Source: an uncultured Lachnospiraceae bacterium (GTDB lineage: Bacteria; Bacillota; Clostridia; Lachnospirales; Lachnospiraceae). From it: a DNA stretch of 58,368 nt. The notes under the pieces were generated by a model. That model had not been told where the DNA came from and searched no databases. It saw only the letters and a program-made list of their open reading frames with translations. This document shows, piece by piece, positions 17,350 to 26,610 of this stretch. A program made the translations under genes and the position numbers. The stretch is taken from positions 1-58,368 of the forward strand of contig CAJUHH010000020.1 in assembly GCA_910585965.1 (NCBI GenBank). Reading direction: 5' to 3'. The stretch's first letter is position 1. Each line of letters starts with the position of its first letter.

Positions 17350-19683
17350 TTGAGCAGACAGATACGAGTAAGGGAAAATAAGATAAAGCGGGGAATCTAT
17401 AGCCGATTTACGTTAAGAATGCAGAAAAAGCTGGTGGTACTGTTTTTGGCAGTACTGTCAGCTTTCATCGGATTAAGCATCCAGCTGGTACGGATCAACA
17501 AGGATAACGGGGCAAAATATGAAAAGCAGGTGCTATCCCAACAGGCTTATGACAGCACGACGATTCCTTTCCGGCGGGGCGATATCTTGGACAGCAACGG
17601 TACAAAGCTGGCAGCCAGCGAAAAAGTTTATAATGTGATATTGGATGCAAAAGTGATGCTGGACCGGGATGGAAAATACGTGGAGCCTACGATAGAAGCG
17701 GTGCAAAGGGAGCTGGGGCTGGACACGGGAATTATCCGCTCCCGGTTGGAGTCCCATCCCGACTCTTCCTATTATGTGCTTGCCAAACAGATGACTTATG
17801 AAGAAGTAAGGGGATTTAAGGAATTGCAGGCCGATGAAGAGGCGGGGGCGGATATCAAAGGGATCTGGTTTGAGGAGGAATACAAGAGGATATACCCGAA
17901 TAACAGGCTGGCATGTGATGTGATTGGGTTTACAAGAAGCGACAACAGCGGATTGTACGGCCTTGAGCAATATTATAATGATGTTTTGAGCGGTACTCCA
18001 GGAAGGGAATATGGGTATCTGAACGATGACGCGGCGCTGGAAAGGACGACGATCGCAGCCGTGGACGGCAATTCCATCGTAACAACGATCGATGTCAACA
18101 TCCAGAAAATTGTAGAGAAATACTTAAAGAAGTTTAATGATAAGTATAAGGATAACTATCTGGAGAGAAACGGAAGCAACAATACGGCATGCATTATTAT
18201 GGAAGTAAATACGGGGAATATCCTTGCTATGGCGAGCTATCCTGATTTTGACCTGAACGACCGTATGAACCCGGAGGATCTGTACGGGATGCCCATGGTG
18301 AACGAGGTGGGCAATGTCGTGCCGGGAGAATATATTACCCCGGAAAACTTTAATAATATGAACCACGATTTACAGATGCAGCAGTTCAATTCACTGTGGA
18401 GGAATTTCTGCATCAACGATACTTATGAACCGGGATCGGTATCCAAACCCTTTACGGTGGCTGCGGGACTGGATTCCGGGAAGATTACAGGGAATGAGTC
18501 TTTTGTCTGCAACGGGTCGCTGCATGTGGGGGACTGGGATATCGACTGCCATAACGAATGGGGCGACGGCGAACTGACGGTTGCCCAGGGAGTGGAAAGG
18601 TCCTGCAACGTAGTCATGATGCGCGTTGCGGAAATTATCGGACGAAGCACGTTTATCGATTACCAGCACATTTTCAATTTTGGCCTGAAAACCAATATCG
18701 ATCTTTGGGGAGAATCGAGGACGGCAAGCCTTGTATACAATAAAAACACAATGGGGCCTACGGAGCTGGCGACAAACTCTTTCGGCCAGGGCTTTAATGT
18801 GACGATGATACAGATGATCACGGGATTTTGCTCCCTGATTAACGGGGGGAACTATTACGAACCCCATGTGGTAAGCAAGATTATCAGCCCCAGCGGGGCG
18901 ACGGTGCAGAATATCGAGCCACGTTTGTTGAAACAGACCGTATCCGTATCCGTTTCCGAAAAAATTAAGGAATATTGCAATCTGGTAGTGGCGGGAGAAA
19001 ACGGCACAGGAAAAACAGCCCGGCCGGCCGGGTATATGATCGGCGGAAAAACAGGGACAGCAGAGACCCTTCCCCGGGGCAATAATGAATATGTGGTTTC
19101 CTTTATGGGCTATGCGCCGGCAGACGATCCCCAGATAGCGATTTATGTCGTAGTGGACAGGCCGAATGAGGTGATCCAGGACGATGCCAAATTTGCGACA
19201 CGCATCGTGCGCGAAATATTGACAGAAGTGCTGCCTTATATGGGGATTTTCATGACAGAAGAGGTGACGGAGAAGGAAAGAGAGGAACTGGAAGCGCTGC
19301 AGGAAGAGATTATGTCTCCGGTCGCACCGGAAGACACCGGGGAGGAAGGCGGCGAAGGAACCGAAGAAGGCGGAACGGGTGAAAGCGGCGAAGGAGCCGG
19401 AAGCGGAGGAACGGAAGGAACAAGCGGAGAAGGAACCGAAGGCGGAAGTCCGGGAGGCGGCGAAGGCGAAGGAACCGAAGGGGAAAGCGGAGAAGGCGAT
19501 ACGCATTCCGAAGCATGGAAAAGCTTTCCGATCGACCCGGAAACAGGGTATGCGAAAGACCCGGAGACAGGAAAGCTTGTTGATCCCGAAACGGGCAACG
19601 TCGTGTTCGGAGGCGGCAGCACGCCGGCCGGTTTGGGCGGCGCAGGAAACGGAGGAGACCAGGAAGACAACAGTCCTTTTTAG
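17350..19683 (+). CDS. Class B penicillin-binding protein (FtsI/SpoVD type), first copy
   Basis: Septal transpeptidase of 777 aa. One membrane helix lies near residues 25-46, then the PBP dimer domain, then the transpeptidase domain. Active-site motifs are SVSK (nucleophile Ser), SCN and KTGT. After the enzyme comes a long Gly/Glu/Ser-rich outer tail of about 110 residues, ending with three DPETG units in a row. No PASTA domains are present, unlike Bacillus SpoVD. TTG 17350 fits the AGGTGG at about 17339; the GTG at 17341 would overlap that site. It probably acts with the SEDS protein FtsW further downstream. Confidence 0.88.
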   Translation: MSRQIRVRENKIKRGIYSRFTLRMQKKLVVLFLAVLSAFIGLSIQLVRINKDNGAKYEKQVLSQQAYDSTTIPFRRGDILDSNGTKLAASEKVYNVILDAKVMLDRDGKYVEPTIEAVQRELGLDTGIIRSRLESHPDSSYYVLAKQMTYEEVRGFKELQADEEAGADIKGIWFEEEYKRIYPNNRLACDVIGFTRSDNSGLYGLEQYYNDVLSGTPGREYGYLNDDAALERTTIAAVDGNSIVTTIDVNIQKIVEKYLKKFNDKYKDNYLERNGSNNTACIIMEVNTGNILAMASYPDFDLNDRMNPEDLYGMPMVNEVGNVVPGEYITPENFNNMNHDLQMQQFNSLWRNFCINDTYEPGSVSKPFTVAAGLDSGKITGNESFVCNGSLHVGDWDIDCHNEWGDGELTVAQGVERSCNVVMMRVAEIIGRSTFIDYQHIFNFGLKTNIDLWGESRTASLVYNKNTMGPTELATNSFGQGFNVTMIQMITGFCSLINGGNYYEPHVVSKIISPSGATVQNIEPRLLKQTVSVSVSEKIKEYCNLVVAGENGTGKTARPAGYMIGGKTGTAETLPRGNNEYVVSFMGYAPADDPQIAIYVVVDRPNEVIQDDAKFATRIVREILTEVLPYMGIFMTEEVTEKEREELEALQEEIMSPVAPEDTGEEGGEGTEEGGTGESGEGAGSGGTEGTSGEGTEGGSPGGGEGEGTEGESGEGDTHSEAWKSFPIDPETGYAKDPETGKLVDPETGNVVFGGGSTPAGLGGAGNGGDQEDNSPF

Positions 19684-19722
19684 GGCTGGCAAAATATTTC
19701 GTCCTCCGCTGAAAAAAAGAAT

Positions 19723-19771
19723 AACCTCATAAACGGCATAATAGATTGTAGTAACACCTGTTTATGGGGTT
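19723..19771 (+). promoter_or_regulatory. 12-bp hairpin before the second class B PBP
   Basis: AACCTCATAAAC (19723-19734) pairs fully, with one G-T pair, to GTTTATGGGGTT (19760-19771). The 3' arm ends nine bases before ATG 19781, so the structure could limit ribosome access. There is no T-run, so it is not a terminator. Confidence 0.4.
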
Positions 19772-19780
19772 GTAGCAGAG

Positions 19781-21508
19781 ATGAAGAATAAGACTTATAT
19801 AAGGAAAAAGATCGTGGTGACATTTTTCCTCTGTGCGGCGGCTTTTCTTATGCTGATCGGCCGGCTTGTCTATCTGATGGTAGGGTGTTCCGAGCATTAT
19901 ACGGAGGCGGCAAAAGATCTGCACGAAAGGGAAAGGTCGATCAAGGCGGCCAGGGGGAGGATCATCGATTCCACAGGGGCCGTGCTGGCGGATAACCGGA
20001 CGGTATGCACGATATCCGTGATCCATAACCAGATCAGCGATCCGCAGAAGGTGGTGGAAGTTCTTTCCAAAGAACTTGGGCTGTCGGAGGAATATGTGTC
20101 CCAGAGGGTGGAAAAATATTCTGCCATCGAGAGAATCAAAAGCAACGTGGATAAATCCATAGGAGATAAAATAAGGGAATACGACCTGGACGGGGTAAAG
20201 GTGGATGAAGACTATAAACGCTATTATCCCTATGAAACACTGGCCTCGAAAGTATTGGGTTTTACCGGGGGGGATAACCAGGGCATTATCGGCCTGGAAG
20301 TGATCTATGAGGAATATTTGAAAGGAAAAGAGGGAACGATTCTAACAGTGACGGATGCCAAGGGCGTGGAGATTGCCGAGGCAGGGGAAGAACGGATCGA
20401 GCCGGAAAGCGGCAATGACGTTTATGTAAGCCTGGATATAAATATTCAGAGTTATGCGACCCAGCTTGCCATGCAGGCGATGGAAACAAAACAGGCGGAC
20501 AGCGTATCCATTCTGGTTATGAACCCTCAAAACGGGGAAATACTGGCGATGGTGAACGTGCCGGAGTTTGACCTGAACCATCCTTATACTTTGCCGGAAG
20601 GCGTCCCGGAGCCTGCCAACCAGGAGGAAAAACAAAATGCATTAAACCAGATGTGGAGAAACGGCTGTATCAATGATACGTATGAACCGGGATCCACGTT
20701 CAAGATCATTACGGCGGCGGCCGGGCTGGAGTCAGGGGAAGTGACGGTCAATGACCGCTTCAGCTGTCCGGGTTATATTATGGTGGAGGACAGAAGGATA
20801 CGCTGCCATAAAGTCGGAGGACACGGGGCAGAGGACTTTGTGCAGGGGACGATGAATTCCTGCAATCCGGTTTTTATTACGGTGGGGCTGCGGATCGGCG
20901 TGGACCGGTATTATGACTATTTCAAACAGTTCGGACTCCTGACGAAGACGGGCGTGGATCTGCCCGGGGAAGCAGGAACCATTATGCATAAAAAGGAGAA
21001 TATCGGGGCGGTGGAACTGGCGACGATATCCTTCGGGCAGTCTTTCCAGATTACGCCGATACAGTTGGCAACGACAGCTTCGTCCATTGTAAACGGAGGA
21101 AACCGTGTGACGCCCCATTTTGGGGTAAAGGTGGTAAACGGGGAAGGGAAGACGGTGAAAACTTTGCAATATCCTGTGAAAAAGAACATCGTTTCCGAAC
21201 AGACTTCCGAAACCATGCGGTATATCTTGGAACAGGTAGTGGAAAACGGCAGCGGGAAAAACGGTTATGTGGAAGGCTACCGGGTAGGAGGCAAGACAGC
21301 CACCAGCCAGACGCTTCCAAGGGGAAGCGGCCGGTATATATCTTCCTTTTTGGGATTTGCCCCGGCGGATAATCCGCAAGTGCTGGCCGTAGCCATTATT
21401 AATAATCCCCAGGGGGTCTATTATGGAGGGCAGATCGCGGCGCCGATCGTGCGGCAGCTTTTTGAAAATATTCTTCCATATTTGGAGGGAATGGATTATA
21501 ATACATAG
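19781..21508 (+). CDS. Class B penicillin-binding protein (SpoVD/FtsI type), second copy
   Basis: Second septal-type transpeptidase in tandem, 575 aa. It has an N-terminal membrane helix (about residues 10-33), a PBP dimer domain, and a transpeptidase domain with STFK and SCN. The third motif reads KTAT where KTGT is usual, and the first copy does have KTGT. No PASTA domains and no long tail. Two such genes in this position are common in spore-formers, one for vegetative division and one for the spore septum or cortex; which is which cannot be decided from sequence. Its ribosome site is weak and a hairpin lies just upstream. Confidence 0.87.
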   Translation: MKNKTYIRKKIVVTFFLCAAAFLMLIGRLVYLMVGCSEHYTEAAKDLHERERSIKAARGRIIDSTGAVLADNRTVCTISVIHNQISDPQKVVEVLSKELGLSEEYVSQRVEKYSAIERIKSNVDKSIGDKIREYDLDGVKVDEDYKRYYPYETLASKVLGFTGGDNQGIIGLEVIYEEYLKGKEGTILTVTDAKGVEIAEAGEERIEPESGNDVYVSLDINIQSYATQLAMQAMETKQADSVSILVMNPQNGEILAMVNVPEFDLNHPYTLPEGVPEPANQEEKQNALNQMWRNGCINDTYEPGSTFKIITAAAGLESGEVTVNDRFSCPGYIMVEDRRIRCHKVGGHGAEDFVQGTMNSCNPVFITVGLRIGVDRYYDYFKQFGLLTKTGVDLPGEAGTIMHKKENIGAVELATISFGQSFQITPIQLATTASSIVNGGNRVTPHFGVKVVNGEGKTVKTLQYPVKKNIVSEQTSETMRYILEQVVENGSGKNGYVEGYRVGGKTATSQTLPRGSGRYISSFLGFAPADNPQVLAVAIINNPQGVYYGGQIAAPIVRQLFENILPYLEGMDYNT

Positions 21509-21564
21509 GATGCCGCAGGGCTTTGCAGGCAGGAGGGCGGCGATTCTGGTTCGGAAAGGATAGG

Positions 21565-22551
21565 ATGGAGCAAATGAATCATGTAATAATGAATCATTAT
21601 ACAGTAATAACATCTGTAGCAATCGCATTTTCTATAAGCGTGGTATTGGGGCCGGTGGTCATACCTTTTTTAAAGCGACTAAAGGTAGGCCAGACAGAGA
21701 GGGACGACGGCCCTAAGAGCCATTTGAAAAAGTCGGGTACGCCCACGATGGGAGGGATACTGATTCTCATAGGCGTAACGGCAACTTCCGTGATTTATAT
21801 GAAAGATTATCCGAAAATCGCGCCGATTCTTTTTGCCACCTTGGGATTCGGGCTGATCGGCTTTTTGGATGACTATATCAAGGTGGTGCTGCACCGTTCC
21901 ATGGGGCTGCGGGCATGGCAGAAGATGCTCGGCCAGATCGTTGTAACGGGCGTATTCGCTTATTATATGGTCAATGATGCAGGGGTGTCCCTGGCGATGA
22001 AAATACCTTTTTGGCCCGGGAAATATGTGGACTGGGGTATTTGGAACATTCCAGTTATGTTTTTTGTCGTGATCGGCACGGTGAACGGGGCGAATTTTAC
22101 GGATGGGCTGGATGGGCTGGCGAGCAGCGTAACGGTGATGATCGCTACCTTTTTTACGGCGGTCGCCATAGGGACGGCCAGCGGGATCGAGCCGGTGACG
22201 TGCGCGGTGGTGGGGGCGCTTTTGGGCTTCCTGCTTTTTAACGTATATCCGGCCAGAGTGTTTATGGGTGATACGGGCTCCCTGGCGCTTGGCGGGTTCG
22301 TGGCGGCCACGGCGTATATGCTCCAGATGCCTTTGTTTATCCCGATTGTGGCTCTTGTCTATGTATTGGAGGTGCTTTCCGTGATGATACAGGTGGGTTA
22401 TTTTAAGATAAGCGGAGGAAAGCGGTTTTTTAAAATGGCTCCCATCCACCATCACTTTGAACTGTGCGGATGGTCGGAAACAAGGGTAGTGGCTGTATTT
22501 ACGATTGTTACGGCAATGCTCTGCCTGGCGGCGCTTTGCCTTGGAATTTAA
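21565..22551 (+). CDS. mraY: Phospho-MurNAc-pentapeptide transferase MraY
   Basis: Polytopic membrane enzyme, 328 aa, making lipid I from UDP-MurNAc-pentapeptide and undecaprenyl phosphate. Catalytic and Mg-binding blocks are present: FLDDYIK, NFTDGLDGLA and the APIHHHFE loop. About ten hydrophobic segments fit the family. ATG 21565 follows AAAGGA; the open frame extends 14 codons upstream without a better start. Confidence 0.96.
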   Translation: MEQMNHVIMNHYTVITSVAIAFSISVVLGPVVIPFLKRLKVGQTERDDGPKSHLKKSGTPTMGGILILIGVTATSVIYMKDYPKIAPILFATLGFGLIGFLDDYIKVVLHRSMGLRAWQKMLGQIVVTGVFAYYMVNDAGVSLAMKIPFWPGKYVDWGIWNIPVMFFVVIGTVNGANFTDGLDGLASSVTVMIATFFTAVAIGTASGIEPVTCAVVGALLGFLLFNVYPARVFMGDTGSLALGGFVAATAYMLQMPLFIPIVALVYVLEVLSVMIQVGYFKISGGKRFFKMAPIHHHFELCGWSETRVVAVFTIVTAMLCLAALCLGI

Positions 22552-22568
22552 AAAAGGGTGGTTGCGTT

Positions 22569-23924
22569 ATGGAACTGGAGAATAAGAAAGTATTAGTAAT
22601 TGGAACGGGGATCAGCGGAATAGGAGCGGCGAAACTTCTTTTGAAAGCGGGGGCCGTCCCTGTCCTTTATGATGAGAATGAGAATGCAAAACCGGAAGAG
22701 ATACGCAGCAGACTGGCCGGAAATGGCAATGTGGAAATCTTTATCGGAAGCCTGCCGGGAAGCGTGACAGAAGAAATCTGTCTGGCTGTTCCAAGCCCGG
22801 GAGTGCCGGCAGACACCGAATTTATGGAGGGGCTTCGGAAAAAGGGGATTCCCGTCTGGGGGGAACTGGAACTGGGCTACCGCTATGCGAAAGGAAGGCT
22901 GGCGGCCATTACGGGAACGAACGGTAAGACGACGACGACCACGCTGGTAGGGCAGATGATGGAAGAATACTATGATTCCGTATATGTCGTGGGCAATATT
23001 GGGACGCCTTATACGGAAATGGCTTTTGATACAACGGAAGAGACGGTCACGGTGGCGGAAGTGAGCAGTTTCCAGCTGGAAACGACGGAGGAATTCCGGC
23101 CCGATGTGTCCGCCATTTTGAATATTACGCCGGACCACCTGAACCGGCACCACAATATGGAAACTTATGTGGCGGTGAAAGAAAGGATCGCCCAAAAGCA
23201 GACGAAGGAAGACGTGTGCATATTGAATTATGAGGATAGATATACGCGGGAATTCGGCAGAAGGTGTCCGGCCCGTGTGATTTTCTTTTCTTCCAAAAGA
23301 AAGCTGGAAGAGGGTTTCTATCTGGATGGGGAAGAAATCTGCATGGCGGCGGGAGGAGAGATCAAACGGCTTATGAATATCCATGATATGAAGCTGGTGG
23401 GCATGTGCAACGTGGAGAATGTCATGGCCGCGATCGCCATCGCTTTTTCCATGGGGCTGCCGATGGAGCATATATTGGATACGGTAAAGCGCTTCCGGGC
23501 GGTGGAACATCGGATTGAGTTTGTGGCGACAAAAAATGGAGTGGATTATTACAATGATTCCAAAGGGACGAACCCGGATGCGGCGATCCAGGGGATCCGG
23601 GCCATGAGCAGGCCGACGGTGCTGATCGGCGGCGGATATGACAAACAGAGCGAGTATGACGAATGGGTGGAAGCTTTTGAAGGCAGGGTGAAATGCCTGG
23701 TTCTGGTCGGGCAGACGGCGGAAAAAATTGAAGCATGCGCCAGGAAGCACGGTGTGGAAAATATCGTCCGTGCGGACAGCTTTGAGGAAGCGCTCCGCAT
23801 ATGCACGAAAACGGCCAGAGACGGTGATGCGGTGCTTCTGTCCCCGGCATGCGCCAGCTGGGGGATGTTCCCCAACTATGAGGCGAGGGGAAAGATGTTT
23901 AAGGATTATGTGAACAGCCTTTGA
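22569..23924 (+). CDS. murD: UDP-MurNAc-L-Ala:D-Glu ligase MurD
   Basis: Cytoplasmic Mur ligase, 451 aa, adding D-glutamate. The N-terminal UDP-binding fold starts KKVLVIGTGISG, the ATP loop is GTNGKTTTT (about residue 117), and the central domain has the NITPDHLNRH block. It follows mraY by 17 nt, with AAGGGTGG upstream. It gives the substrate for MurE, whose gene is far upstream in the window. Confidence 0.96.
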   Translation: MELENKKVLVIGTGISGIGAAKLLLKAGAVPVLYDENENAKPEEIRSRLAGNGNVEIFIGSLPGSVTEEICLAVPSPGVPADTEFMEGLRKKGIPVWGELELGYRYAKGRLAAITGTNGKTTTTTLVGQMMEEYYDSVYVVGNIGTPYTEMAFDTTEETVTVAEVSSFQLETTEEFRPDVSAILNITPDHLNRHHNMETYVAVKERIAQKQTKEDVCILNYEDRYTREFGRRCPARVIFFSSKRKLEEGFYLDGEEICMAAGGEIKRLMNIHDMKLVGMCNVENVMAAIAIAFSMGLPMEHILDTVKRFRAVEHRIEFVATKNGVDYYNDSKGTNPDAAIQGIRAMSRPTVLIGGGYDKQSEYDEWVEAFEGRVKCLVLVGQTAEKIEACARKHGVENIVRADSFEEALRICTKTARDGDAVLLSPACASWGMFPNYEARGKMFKDYVNSL

Positions 23925-23977
23925 GCGGATGGCGAAAGATCCGGTTTCGGAGAGGATGAAAGGAGCGGGAAGAGAAA

Positions 23978-25132
23978 GTGGCGGGGAGGCAGAAAAAGAG
24001 ACCGACAGAAAATTATTTTGATTACAGTCTTTTGTTTATTGTTTTGTTTTTGCTGGGATTCGGGCTGGTGATGATCTATTCCACCAGTTCCTATGAAGCG
24101 ACCCTGCAAGGGCATGAATCCACCTTTTACCTGAAAAAGCAGGTAATGGCTACGGTGATCGGGCTGGCGGCCATGATCGTGGTGGCGAATATTCCATATC
24201 ATTTCTGGGAACAGTTCGCCACGATTGCATACATAGGATCCGCCGTGCTGATCGTGATGGTGCTTGTTCCGCAGCTGCAATATTCCGCGAACGGCGCGAC
24301 CAGGTGGATTAAAGTAGGGCCTTTGACTTTGCAGCCGGCAGAGGTGGCGAAGCTGGGCATGATTCTTTTCCTGGCCAGCCTTGTGTGCAGGATGGGAAGG
24401 GCAATACGAACGACCAAAGGATTTTTTATGGTGCTTTTGATACCGGCGCCCATATGCGTTATGATATGGCGGATCACGAATAATATGAGTTCTGCAATTA
24501 TTGTTTTCGGCATTGCGGCGCTGATGCTTTTCGTGGCCAGCCCGGAGTACAAGAAATTTATTATTCTGGCGGCCGGAGGCGCGGCGGCCATAGCGGTAGT
24601 GGTATTCTTCATTTCCCAGGCGGCTTCTTCCGAGGGGATGGGTTTCCGAAGCGAGCGTATCCTGGCCTGGCTGGACCCGGAAGCTTATGCCAGCGGGAAA
24701 GGGTTTCAGACTTTGCAGGCATTGTATGCCATCGGGTCAGGAGGAATTCTGGGAAAAGGGCTTGGACAGAGCATGCAGAAGCTGGGATTTTTGCCCGAGG
24801 CGCAGAACGATATGATTTTTTCCATTATCTGTGAAGAATTGGGGCTTTTCGGGGCTATTTCGATTATTCTCATGTTCCTTCTGCTTATATGGCGCTTTAT
24901 GGTCATAGCCAATAATGCTTCCGACCTGTTCGGCGCACTGCTGGTGGTGGGCGTGATGGGCCATATCGCGATCCAGGTGATCCTGAATATCGCGGTTGTC
25001 ACGAATACGATACCCAATACGGGGATTTCCCTGCCCTTTATTAGTTACGGGGGATCGGCGGTGCTGTTCCTTATGATCGAGGTGGGGATTGTTTTGAGCG
25101 TGGCGAAGGGAATTCGGTTAAAGGATATTTAA
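23978..25132 (+). CDS. ftsW: SEDS-family lipid II polymerase FtsW (or SpoVE)
   Basis: Membrane glycosyltransferase, 384 aa, with about ten helices, which polymerises lipid II together with a class B PBP. Family landmarks are the start LLFIVLFLLGFGLVMIYS, the segment with LQPAEVAKLG, and the C-terminal PFISYGGSA. It lies between murD and murA, the position spoVE or ftsW takes in Firmicutes; these two cannot be told apart here. The start codon is GTG 23978, with an A/G-rich site upstream. Confidence 0.92.
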   Translation: MAGRQKKRPTENYFDYSLLFIVLFLLGFGLVMIYSTSSYEATLQGHESTFYLKKQVMATVIGLAAMIVVANIPYHFWEQFATIAYIGSAVLIVMVLVPQLQYSANGATRWIKVGPLTLQPAEVAKLGMILFLASLVCRMGRAIRTTKGFFMVLLIPAPICVMIWRITNNMSSAIIVFGIAALMLFVASPEYKKFIILAAGGAAAIAVVVFFISQAASSEGMGFRSERILAWLDPEAYASGKGFQTLQALYAIGSGGILGKGLGQSMQKLGFLPEAQNDMIFSIICEELGLFGAISIILMFLLLIWRFMVIANNASDLFGALLVVGVMGHIAIQVILNIAVVTNTIPNTGISLPFISYGGSAVLFLMIEVGIVLSVAKGIRLKDI

Positions 25133-25167
25133 GGCAAAAAGGAAAACGGCATGGGACGGCCAAGTAC

Positions 25168-25240
25168 ACAAGGCACGAAGCGTACAAGGCACGAAGCGTA
25201 CAAGGTACAAAGCGTACAAGGTACAAAGCGTACAAGGTAC
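25168..25240 (+). repeat. 16-bp tandem repeat upstream of murA
   Basis: About 4.5 copies of a 16-bp unit: ACAAGGCACGAAGCGT at 25168 and 25184, then the variant ACAAGGTACAAAGCGT at 25200 and 25216, and a partial unit at 25232. There are no spacers, so it is not a CRISPR. The array fills much of the 176-nt gap between ftsW and murA. Confidence 0.85.
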
Positions 25241-25308
25241 GCTGGGAAAAGACTGCCATATATATAAAATAGGTCATCATTTAAAAAAATGGTTTAGAAG
25301 GTGAATCA

Positions 25309-26559
25309 TTGGATTCTATTTATATTTATGGCGGGAACTTTCTGAGAGGAGAGACGAAGATACAAGGGTCGAAAAATGCGGTATTGCCCATTCTTGCCGC
25401 TTCCTTGTTAGTCAGGGGAACCTGTGTGATAAAAAACTGCCCGCGTATTGCGGATGTTTACCTGATGCAGAATCTTTTGCAGGAACTGGGATGTTTTGTA
25501 TCCTGGGCGGGCAATACGGTGACAGTCAATGCTTCTCATATTCATGATAGACGGATCAGCGGGGAGTCCGTAACGCGCATGCGTTCTTCCGTCATGCTTC
25601 TCGGCGCTGCCCTTGGAAGGCTGGGGGAAGCGACGATGGCCTATCCGGGCGGGTGCGTGATAGGACGGCGGCCGATCGACATTCATTTGTCGGCTTTAAG
25701 AAAAATGGGAGTGGAGATCGAAGAGCAGGAGCAGCTTTTTACCGCGAAGGCGGCGAAGCTGCGCGGCGAGGAGATACGGCTGCCTTTTCCGAGCGTAGGG
25801 GCGACGGAAAACGTCATTTTAGCCGCAGTCACCGCAGAGGGGACGACGGTTCTGGAAAATGCGGCAAGAGAGCCGGAGATCGAGGCGCTGTGCGGATTTC
25901 TGGCATCGGCCGGGGCAGAAATCGAGGGAACCGGCAAGGATTGCCTGAGGATCAAAGGCGTGGAAGGGCTGCACGATGCCAAATACGAAGTGCCGGCGGA
26001 CAGGATCGTGGCAGGCACTTATCTGACGGCGGCGCTGGCGGCCGGAGGAAGCATTTTTCTGGAGGGCGCCCCGGCCGGGCAGATGGGGGCATTGCTGGCT
26101 GCGGCAGAAGAAATGGGCGCCTGTGTGGCGGTCGGCGACGAAGGGATCGGCGTGGATGTGATCCGTAAATTAAAAGCTGTTCCCTATCTGAAGACGGAAG
26201 TGCATCCTGGATTCCCTACGGATCTGCAGTCTCCGCTGATGGCGGCCCTGGCTGTAGCGCAGGGACAGAGCGTGATAGAGGAAAGTATATTTGAAAATCG
26301 TTTTCGGATCGTGGATAATTTGAAGAAAATGGGCGCGGATATTGAAGTCGTGAAAAATAAGGCGTATATTAACGGTGTGGAGAAGCTGCAAGGCGCAGGC
26401 GTTGAAGCGGAAGAATTGAGAGGAGGCGCGGCGCTCGTAGTGGCAGGGCTGGCGGCAGAAGGAAAAAGCGTGGTAGGAAACAGGCATTTTATCGAACGGG
26501 GATATGAGAATATCTGCAAGGATCTTCGGAACCTTGGAGCGGATATCAATATTATATAA
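25309..26559 (+). CDS. murA: UDP-GlcNAc 1-carboxyvinyltransferase MurA
   Basis: First committed enzyme of peptidoglycan synthesis, 416 aa, moving enolpyruvate from PEP to UDP-GlcNAc. The EPSP-synthase-like fold starts with GGNFLRGETKIQGSKNA. The active-site loop YPGGCVIGRRP carries the catalytic, fosfomycin-binding Cys. The start is TTG 25309 with AAGGTG six bases upstream. It takes the place where murG often lies in this cluster. Confidence 0.94.
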   Translation: MDSIYIYGGNFLRGETKIQGSKNAVLPILAASLLVRGTCVIKNCPRIADVYLMQNLLQELGCFVSWAGNTVTVNASHIHDRRISGESVTRMRSSVMLLGAALGRLGEATMAYPGGCVIGRRPIDIHLSALRKMGVEIEEQEQLFTAKAAKLRGEEIRLPFPSVGATENVILAAVTAEGTTVLENAAREPEIEALCGFLASAGAEIEGTGKDCLRIKGVEGLHDAKYEVPADRIVAGTYLTAALAAGGSIFLEGAPAGQMGALLAAAEEMGACVAVGDEGIGVDVIRKLKAVPYLKTEVHPGFPTDLQSPLMAALAVAQGQSVIEESIFENRFRIVDNLKKMGADIEVVKNKAYINGVEKLQGAGVEAEELRGGAALVVAGLAAEGKSVVGNRHFIERGYENICKDLRNLGADINII

Positions 26560-26610
26560 TGCGCGCCGGAAGGAAACAAACGGCGGGTATGTCATAGTAA
26601 GGTAAATGAT

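Noticed and set aside
18391..19692. 433-codon minus-strand open frame opposite the first class B PBP
   Set aside because: Shadow frame created by the codon bias of the + strand gene.
25168..25240. CRISPR array
   Set aside because: The 16-bp units are directly joined with no spacers and there are no cas genes.
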